Below are positions 55,736 through 64,000 of a stretch of DNA of 64,000 nt, in pieces. The notes below the pieces were generated by a model that saw nothing but the letters and a program-made list of their open reading frames with translations, had not been told where the DNA came from and ran no database searches. Origin of the DNA: Apodemus sylvaticus. Its lineage: Eukaryota > Chordata > Mammalia > Rodentia > Muridae. The DNA is taken from positions 204,060,068 through 204,124,067 of the forward strand of contig NC_067472.1 of the NCBI RefSeq assembly GCF_947179515.1, given 5' to 3'. The translations under genes were made by a program, and so were the position numbers. Position 1 is the first letter of the stretch; every line of letters begins with the position of its first letter.

Positions 55736-57078
55736 AATACAGACCCAGAAATGAACCCACACACTTATGGTCACTTGATCTTCCACAAAGGAGCTGAAAA
55801 CATGAAATGAAAAAGATAGCCTTTTCAACAAATGGTGCTGGTTCAATTGGAGGTAAGCATGCAGAAGAATGTGAATTGATCCATTCTTATATACTTATAC
55901 TAAGCTCAACTCCAAGTGGATCAAGGGTCTCCACATAAAACCTGACACAGTGAAACTAATAGAAAAGAAACTGGGGAAGACCATTGAGGACATGGGCACA
56001 GGGGAAATGTTCCTGAACAGAACACCATTAGCTTATGCTATTGACAAATGGGACCTCATAAAATTACAAAGTTTCTGTAAGGCAAAGGACACTGTCAAAA
56101 GGACAAAAACGTCAACCAACAGATTGGGAAAGGATCTTCACCAACCCTAAATCCGACAGAGGGCCAATACCTAATATATACAAAGAACTCAAGAAGGTAG
56201 AACCCAGAGAACCAAATTACCCTAATTAAAAAGTGGGGTACAGAGCTAAACAAAGAATTTTCATATGAAGAACTTCAGATGACTGAGAAGCACCTTAAGA
56301 AATGTTCAACATCATTAATCATTAGGGAAATGCAAATCAAAAGAACCCTGAGATTTTACCTCATACCAGTCAGATTGGCTAAGGTTAAAAACTCAGGAGA
56401 CAGCATGTGTTGGCAAGGATGTGGAGGAAGAGGAACACCCCCTCCACTGCTGGTGGGATTGCAAGATGGTACAAACACTTTGGAAATCAATCTGGTGGTT
56501 CCTCAGAAATCTGGGCATGACACTTCCGGAGGACTCTGCTATACCACTCCTGGACATATACCCAGAGGATACCCCAGCATGCAATAAGCACGCATGCTCC
56601 ACTATGTTCATAGCAGCCCTGTTTGTAATAGCCAGAAGCTGGAAAGAACCCAGGTGTCCCTCAACGGAGAAATGGATACAAAAAATGTGGTATATTTACA
56701 CAGTGGAGTACTATTCAGCCATTAGAAACAATGAATTTATGAAATTCGTAGACAAATGGATGGAGCTGTAGAACATCATACTAAGTGAGGCAACCCAGTC
56801 TCAAAAGATCGATCATGGTATGCACTCACTGGTAAGTTGATATTAGCCTAGAAACTTGGAATACCCAAAACATAATTCACATATTAAATGATGTCCAGAA
56901 GAATGGAGGAGTAGTCCCTGGTTCTGGAAAGACTCAGTGCAGCAGTAAAAGGGAATACCAGAACAGGGAAGTGGGAAGGGGTGGATAGGGCAATAGGGGG
57001 AGGAAGGAAGGCTTATGGGACTTTTGGGGAGTGGGGAGCCAGAAAAGCTGAAATTATTTGAAATGTAAATAAAAAAAT
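55736..57078 (+). mobile_element. L1, rat-type, ORF2 3' end plus 3' UTR
   Basis: Begins with ORF2 text equivalent to DPEMNPHTYGHLIF. It runs through LIEKKLGKTIEDMGTGEMFL and KHLKKCSTSLIIREMQIK to MEYYSAIRNNEF, with several frameshifts and a premature TAG after KWMEL. The 3' UTR ends at about 57078 (GAAATGTAAATAAAAAAATA). The RT and endonuclease domains are absent. Confidence 0.95.
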
Positions 57079-57081
57079 ATA

Positions 57082-58635
57082 TTGAATTACATCTGGAACA
57101 ACAAAAAACCCAGGATAGCTAAAACTATTCTCAGCAACAAAAGAAAGTCTGGGGGAATCAGTATCACTGACCTCAAGCAATACTACAGAGCAATAGTGTT
57201 AAAAACTGCATGGTATTGGTACAGTGACAGGCAGGAGGATCAATGGAACAGGATTGAAGATCCAGAAATGAACCCACACACCTATGATCACTTGATCCTC
57301 CACAAAGAGGCTGAAAACATCCAATGGAAAAAAGATAGCCTTTTCAACAAATGGTGCTGGTTTAACTGGAGATCAGCATGCAGAAGAATGCGAATTGATC
57401 CATCCTTGTCTCCTTGTACTAAGCTCAAATCCAAATGGATCAAGGACCTCTACATAAAGCCAGACACTCTGAAGCTAATAGAAAAGAAACTGGGGAAGAC
57501 CCTTGAGGACATCGGTACAGGGAGAAAGTTTCTGAACAGAACACCAATAGCGTATGCTCTAAGAGCAAGAATTGACAAATGGGACCTCATAAAATTACAA
57601 AGTTTCTGTAAAGCAAAGGACACCATCAAAAGGACAAATCGGCAACCAACAAATTGGGAAAAGATCTTCACCAACCTTTCATCAGATAGAGGTCTAATAT
57701 GCAATATATACAAAGAACTCAAGAAGTTATACCCCAGAAAACCAAATAACCCTATTAAAAATGGGGTACAGAGTTAAAGAAAGAATTCTCACCTGAAGAA
57801 CTTTGGATGGCTGAGAAACATCTTAAAAAATGCTCAACTTCATTAGTCATCAGGGAAATGCAAATCAAAACAACCCTGAGATTTCACCTTACACCAGTCA
57901 GAATAGCTAAGATTAAAAACTCAGGAGACAGCAGGTGTTGGAGAGGATGTGGAGAAAGAGGAACACTCCTCCACTGCTGGTGGGGTTGCAAATTGGTCCA
58001 AACCACTCTGGAAATCAGTCTGGTGGTTCCTCAGAAAACTGGGCATGTCACTTCCGAAAGATCCTGCTATACCACTCCTGGGCATATACCCAGAGGATTC
58101 CAAAGCATGTAATAAGGATATATGCTCCACTATGTTCATAGCAGCCCTATTTATAATAGCCAGAAGCTGGAAAGAACCCAGGTATCCCTCAACAGAAGAA
58201 TGGATGCAAAAAATGTGGTATATCTATACAATGGAGTACTATTCAGCCATTAGAAACAATGAATTCATGAAATTATTAGACAAATGGATGGAGCTGGAGA
58301 ACATCATACTAAGTGAGGTAACCCAGTCTCAAAAGATCAATCATGGTATGCACTCACTAAAAAGTGGATATTAGCCTGGAAAACTGGAATACCCAAAACA
58401 TAAAACACACATCAAATGAGGTACAAGAAGAATGGAGGAGTGGCCCCTTGTTCTGGAAAGACTCAGTGAAGCAGTATTCGGCAAAACCAGATCGGGGAAG
58501 TGGGAAGGGGTGGGTGGGAGGACAGGGGGAGAGAAGGGGGCTTACGGGACTTTCGGGGAGTGGGGGCCCAGAAAAGGGGAAATCATTTGAAATGTAAATA
58601 AAAAATATATCGAATAAAATAAAAATACATCAGAA
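57082..58635 (+). mobile_element. L1, rat-type, tandem to the previous copy
   Basis: Starts directly at the tail of the preceding L1. A 231-codon open piece (57082-57774) is the ORF2p C-terminal region: WNNKKPRIAKTILSNK, ISITDLKQYYRAIVLKTAWY, MRIDPSLSPCTKLKSKWIKD and RARIDKWDLIKLQSFCKAKD. A frameshift at a short A run near 57760 ends it, and the continuation is spread over 57807-58112 and 57949-58371 in other frames. The 3' UTR ends near 58610 with GAAATGTAAATAAAAAATAT. Low divergence suggests a recent insertion, but it is dead because it lacks everything upstream. Confidence 0.96.
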
Positions 58636-59400
58636 AAAAAGAAGAAAAAAGAGAGAAGAGACAATATCAAGGTAGAATATTGGACATACCTGGGAGAGTG
58701 AGAGAAACACTTCCTTCATAAAGCAAAGGGTGCTTCTATAACATTTTGGGAGTTATCTTTGTGCATAAGCTGATGGAGATGTTTGGGAAGGAATGGAAAT
58801 CTAAGGAAAATGAATAACAATTACTTTTACTTCCTTTTCAGGTAAAAGTAAGGGTTAGTATGGCTATTAACAATCTGGATAGGAGTCACTAGTCAATGGA
58901 GTTCCATTTTCTTTTCCTGTAGGCAAGGGAAATGACTCTAATCTTTGAACAAGATTTATTTTTATTAATTTTTTATAAATACTAATTTTGGTTTTGATCT
59001 TTTTGTTTGTTTGATTCTAACCACCAGGAATCCATATGTAATCTATCTTGAGCTGGGCAAATCTTGGGATTTTAGAATATATGGACTCCCTGAGAACTAA
59101 TTAGATTTAATTTTTAGGAGAACCTGGTTATTCCCTTGACCTCAACATAAATTAGCTAAATAAACTTTATTGAATCCTAATAAGTGCGTGTCTTCTTCTA
59201 TAGGCTTCAAAGATTCCTGTGATTTTTGCATTTATTAAACTCTAAGGTTCACAGTGCTGATGAAGTCTACATGCTGTCCTTTTCACATTCACTTTGAATA
59301 GGTTTAAAAAACTAGAAACTGAGTACCTTTGGAGATGTATATATATCCTAATATTTTACACAAATAGTTCTCATATTGTTGCACATATATTATTGTGGTT
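58636..59400. other. Unannotated AT-rich stretch
   Basis: No gene or repeat recognised. Confidence 0.4.
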
Positions 59401-59450
59401 ATCTATCTATCTATCTATCTGTTTATCTATTTATTTATCTATCTATCTGT
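59401..59450 (+). repeat. (ATCT)n microsatellite, interrupted
   Basis: ATCT units interrupted by GTTT and ATTT variants. Confidence 0.95.
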
Positions 59451-59779
59451 TTGTGAAAATATGTTATTCCTTACAATTTTTCAAACAATTACAAAAAATA
59501 TTTTTGAAGCCACTAAGAATAAAGAAAGGCAATGTATGTGTCAGTGTGTCAAATGACATGAGCCTTAGATAATTGACATCACAATTGTCCATCAGTCTGA
59601 CTACTAAATGAGCCTCAGACCGCAGTAGTTTGTCTACCAACTTTACTCACCAATTTGATGTTTAATAGGAAGAAGGCAAAATAAAATTTAAATTCTATTG
59701 AAAGATTCTCACTTCCAGGCTCCACAGAAAAGGTATTTTTATATCTAATTTGAATCTCATAATAGACTAACGATATCAG
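59451..59779. other. Unannotated AT-rich stretch
   Basis: Lies just beyond the 3' end of the Snx18 retrocopy. No poly(A) tail of the retrocopy (T-run on this strand) is visible here. Confidence 0.4.
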
Positions 59780-61745
59780 GAATCATTATGTATTTATTCC
59801 TCCACAAAATGGATTTCCCACTTCTTGGTCACGTTTTGGAAAAATATTATTTGTTGTTGTAAAAAATGCTGCATCTGTGATTTAAAGTCTCTTACTCTAA
59901 TTTGATGGAAGTGATGAATCTCGGCCAATGTGGTGAAGGAGACAGTGTTACAGCGGTCTTGAATGACATCAGCTTTTTTACCTCCATCTTCCCTTCTTCC
60001 CCGTGTAGCCGACTCTCCTTTCCTTTGGTAAGAGCTCCTTTCTGAACATGGATGATGTCTGGGAAGTTGGCCAGGTGCCCCTGATACAGTGCTAACAGTC
60101 CCTGACCAGGTCTATGGCCTGCCTGGGCTGCTCAGCAAAGAGTTCTCTGATGGCGTCATAGGCGTCTCCAGGGAAAGCAATGGCCTGGTTCAGACCCGCG
60201 GACAAGGCCTGCTGATGCAGCTTCAAGGCTTAGCTGCGGCCCAGGAAGGACTGGCCCACCTTCTGATGCTCCTTCTTGAAGCCAGTCACCTGCTTGCGCG
60301 TGCGAACTCGTTGGCAGTGTGGTTGAGCTGCAGCGCGCTGTCATCCATCTTGGGGAAGGATTTGAAGCAGTCTTTCTTGCTCTCCACCTCCTGCAGGTCC
60401 AGGGCTGCGGCAGGTGGTGTGCTCAGAGTGAGGAAGAAGTTGGAGCCACCATCTCATCCTTCTCAGCCTTCTGCTTTCCCTGTTTCCAGGTCTTCTCATC
60501 AGTGCTGCTGGGACAGCTCAGGAAATGCTGGAAGACATGGCACTGCGCCAGCACAGGGTGGCTGGCCATGTGGTTCATCCAGCAGATCAGACCCTTCCTG
60601 TGCGTGGAGATGAAGTCCTCCTCGAAGCGCCTGGTGGCCTGCTTCTCAGGCAGATGGGGCACCGAGATGACGGGAAATTTCTCTGCCAGGCACGCACACA
60701 GCCAGTCCAAGTGCTGATAGCACCTGTGCTCGGGCACCTGGGTATGCATGGGCACCAGCTTGTAAGAGATGCAACTCTTCAGCCCTTGAACTTGGTCTGC
60801 TCGGTGGGGTCGTAGATGGTGCACTGGAAAGGGTAGGGGTTCTCCTGTCACTCGGGCCGTAGGGACCCAGCACCATGCACACAGCTTGTCCCCATCCTTC
60901 ATGAAGCCTGACGCCTCTCTCAGCACCAAGGCCTCCCGGCCCGACCTGACAGAGGTGGAGAAGCGATTAAGGTTGAGGCTCACCGAGGCGGAGCTCTTGG
61001 CTCCAGACACTTGCTGAGGCTGGGGAACCGAGACGCCGTGTGAGCCCAGTGACAGGTCCCAGCCTGTGGACAGAGGTACCCGCTGGCTGCGCTGCCCCCC
61101 GCCGCTGCCGAGCCTGCGAGGTCTCGGTACGCGCCGCTGCCCAGCGCCCCTGGCTCGTCAGCCACCTTGGAGCTGTCATCCCACTCATCATCCCAGTCAT
61201 CATTGCTGCCTAGGCTGACCTGGTGACTCTGGGGGAGCTGCTGGGGCGACGGCTCTAGGGCGCCCCTGCTGGAAGCAAGCTGGCGATGCCAGCTGCTAGC
61301 AACTGGAAGGCGGCGGACAGCGAGGTGGGCAGAGGCCAGGCTCAGTCGTGCAGATCACCTGTACAGAGGAGGACGGGAAATGACCGCTTTGGCCCTGGCT
61401 GCTGATCCCTTCGAGCCAGCCCTCCACGTCCTGATCACTGCACAAGCTCAACACCTCCTGCTCCTGCAGTGAGATCTCAAAGGGGTTCTCGGACTTAAAG
61501 CCTTAGAGCGCCCGGGCACGCAGCGCCACCTTCCTGAGCCCCGCGCCCCGAGCTCGGGCCAGTCCGAGGGCCCAGTGGTCACTATCCGCGTCCCTGAACG
61601 CAAAGGGAGCTTGGAAGGAGCTTGGAAGGCAGCACAAGTTCGGATTCCTGCTCTGCTCTCGCCCTCCCTGCAGATCTGCTCTGCTAGCAGGAGCTACTGC
61701 TGCACAGGCCGCATCTGGCCAGGGTGGGGCCCGGGCCTCCCCACA
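59780..61745 (-). pseudogene. Snx18-ps: Processed pseudogene of Snx18 (sorting nexin 18)
   Basis: The parent is a membrane-remodelling endocytic protein with SH3, PX and BAR domains. On the minus strand the copy starts where the initiator should be (61527-61529, but GTG instead of ATG) and reads ALRARAL, then a TAA at codon 9 (61503-61505), then SH3 text (SENPFEISLQEQEVLSLCS). Next come ADEPGALGSGAY, KSSASVSLNLNRFS, and a long PX piece (60423-61010) with KFPVISVPHLPEKQAT and GLICWMNHMASHPVLAQC. The PX RRY motif is RCY here. A frameshift near 60445 breaks the frame just before the BAR domain. BAR text continues in other frames to RDFKSQMQHFLQQQIIFF (about 59835-59890), with a further TAA at 60230-60232. 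The linker between SH3 and PX looks some tens of codons short. No introns are visible. GC-rich upstream sequence to about 61745 is probably 5' UTR. The 3' UTR and poly(A) tail are not seen. Confidence 0.93.
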
Positions 61746-64000
61746 AGGTTTTCTTACCACTGGTCCCTTTGCATGTCTGTGCCTAGATGAGTACAGAAAG
61801 TGAATCTCTAAGTGTCCTTGTTGCAATGCTTACATTCCATTCCACATCTGTCCCAGACACACACTTTTTCTTCACTTCTATTAGATCCTTCCCTATTATT
61901 CTCACCTCTCCTTGCTTGTTGGTCTAAGTGAAGACACATATTATGACTTTTCATATCACAGCTGGCCCTGTACACAAAGACACAACCCAATCCCCAGACC
62001 GACTTGCTGCTGGCCAGTGCAGAGTTGTAAGTGAGGTGGTACTATCAGTACAGGACTAGGCTGAGGGGCCAGGTCATCACTTGTAAATGTTCCTAGATCA
62101 AAACATGAGGAGGACACAAAGCATTCTGATCTCCAATGCTCTGTAGAGTAGAAATTAATTTATGGACAGTGGGTGAGGCTCCAGACATGGCTCAGTACTG
62201 AAAAAAACATCTCATTCAATCGGAACTTATTTGATCTCAGCACCTATATGTTTGCACATAAGTTCTCTACTCAATTTCTAATTTCCTTGGGTGACCTTGG
62301 CTCTAATAATGAATTCATATACCTACATATTGACCAAAAATTCGCATGCACAAAGTCTTCTGAAAAAAATAGAAATTCATGAACATAGAACTCTGTAACT
62401 GTGTACCGGCTCATGAGCCTGCCTGGGTCTCCTCAGTCTTGATGCATGTACCTAAGGGGAGGTGGGGTGGGGGATCAGGCAGAGAACCCATGGGGAAGTA
62501 GAGTGTGTGGAGTTCTAGGGGAAGCTTAAAGTCCCTGAAAATCCCAAGACAGCAAGAGATGGAGAATATGGAATATTTTAGCCAGGTGTGTATGGACTTC
62601 CTACTTAGACATTAGCTCTCCTTGATTTGAATCAGAGAAAGAATAATAGTATTTATGTTGTAGACTCTGAATGTGTTTTCTGAGGAGACCTTGTGGCTAC
62701 ACGTTGAGGACCTGTTGGAGATAATAAAAGATAGAAAATCTTGCCAATTTTCCTATTGTTTAGCGTCCTGAGCATAGGCCCCTCAGGAATTGCTCTAGGA
62801 GTTTAGTGTGACTGGGTAAACTACGTATATATGTTTTGGGCTGAGTTAAATGCCAAATTTAAACAGTGCCTGAAGGAACTTGGGATGCGGAAATTCAGCA
62901 ATTAAGAAGGAACAAATGTTCTGAACTTCATGATAGTTTAGGTAGAAAGTTGCTAATATCTTTCCTTTCTTTTTCACTAAGGTTCAAGGTAATCAGATAA
63001 GTCACCCAGAAGACAAAAAGTATGCTATTCTGCCTTACATCTCAAGTCCTGCTTCTTGGGATAGAGAGAGAAGTACACCAAGACATCTAGCCAGTTTGGA
63101 TTACATAGTTAGACCTGATCACAAGTAAAGTCAATTCTAGAGAGGAGAGAAGGGCTGTGTTGATATGTTGATGATTCTCCATCCACAAGAAAAGAACCTC
63201 TCAGGTGATTTCATTAACACACTTAAAGAACGGTTTATCCTCCTTGCTGCTGACATTTTCCTATTAGCATAGTAAGAGGCATTTGTAGTCTATGAGATGT
63301 CAGGTACAGTGACATTTCTGAATGACAATCATGCATTTTTGAGGTAGGATATCCATATAAGGCAGGCTGGCCACACGATTTTCTTGCCTCAGCTTCAGTG
63401 AGGTTTGAGTGACAGTGATGTTGATATTCTATTTAGGCCAGAGTTACTGATATAGCATGCTCAAGTTCTGGAGAACCAAACTCCACAAATCACCAATATA
63501 GCTGCCATAAGCTAAAAGATACTAAATAGTTACACAAAGGTACAGGTGATAAGAAAGACTCATTGCTCACAAGCTCTGTTGCTGTGATCTCTTAGGCAAC
63601 TTACTTTTAAATGGTCAAGAGAGATTCAGAGGGAGCAGCGGGATGAAGTTCTCCACAGACTGAATGGAGCCACCTGAGGAGACAGAGATTCTAAGATGAA
63701 TGAGGTAAGTGGCATGCCTGTCACTTACTGTTGAGTGCCTCTCCCCTCTGCATTGTGAGAGCACTATGCATCTATCTCCATCTGTGACATGGCTTTCTAG
63801 ATAGACGTACCAGGCTGAAAGACTGGCCACCACACTGGTCCTGCAGTTGGCATTCCAGGACCCTAACAGATTTTATCCAGAGATATCTGAAAGAGAGAAC
63901 ATGTTTGGACAGCTGTTAGGGTCCCACACATTTTGTTTGAAGTCCAGGAAAAGGAGGAAGCAGTGGATGCCACGGTTATTTATCATGAACTAACACACAA
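61746..64000. other. Unannotated stretch
   Basis: No gene or repeat recognised in the last 2.2 kb. Short frames (60-72 codons) have no context. Confidence 0.4.

Noticed and set aside
57082..57774. 231-codon frame as a possible gene
   Set aside because: It is the C-terminal part of L1 ORF2p in a truncated copy, with the downstream frame broken.
60089..60815. Plus-strand frames of 96-174 codons
   Set aside because: They are antisense shadows of the Snx18 retrocopy on the minus strand.

Overview
This is a stretch of murid rodent nuclear DNA, most likely rat (Rattus). The evidence is the repeat content: many B1, B2, B4 and ID-like SINEs, rodent MaLR-type LTRs, Lx-family L1 copies, and several young L1 copies whose 3' UTR (G-rich segment followed by a 'GAAATGTAAATAAA' end) matches the rat L1 type as I remember it. 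I see no intact protein-coding gene, no CRISPR array, no operon and no bacterial or phage feature. Almost all ORFs are chance frames, microsatellite frames, or pieces of dead L1 ORF2.

Layout. (1) 1-6 kb: largely unrecognised DNA with one exon-like block carrying an internal stop (161-473) and a MaLR-type LTR (5.4-5.7 kb). (2) 6.5-9.5 kb: a long polypurine tract, GA, CT and TG microsatellites, and an Lx L1 3' UTR. (3) 9.7-22 kb: the most GC-rich and least L1-invaded part, with old MIR, MLT1, B4, B2 and ID-like elements, an 18-bp minisatellite at 11.0 kb, one LTR-like promoter/poly(A) block at 13.1 kb, and a stretch at 16.8-20.4 kb where I recognise no repeat. (4) 22.3-33.7 kb: a minus-strand LTR-like element followed by AT-rich, possibly retroviral remnant sequence, a B2 pair sharing one target site, an ancient repeat, and scattered SINE pieces. 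(5) 33.8-58.6 kb: an L1 graveyard of at least twelve truncated L1 pieces, with SINEs, MaLR LTRs, a possible RhoGAP-type pseudogene exon (39.8 kb), a 168/169 identical direct duplication (47.1 and 48.0 kb) and a long ATATT-type microsatellite (54.0 kb). (6) 59.8-61.7 kb: a GC-rich, CpG-rich minus-strand processed pseudogene of Snx18 (sorting nexin 18), with SH3, PX and BAR remnants and several inactivating lesions. (7) 61.8-64 kb: nothing recognised.

There is no set of genes acting together here. The window records retrotransposition: L1-encoded machinery (from elsewhere) would account for the truncated L1 copies, the SINEs and the Snx18 retrocopy. I did not find evidence for a new biological system. 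The items most worth checking are the recent 169-bp duplication, the two exon-like remnants (161-473 and 39823-39943), and the Snx18 retrocopy.
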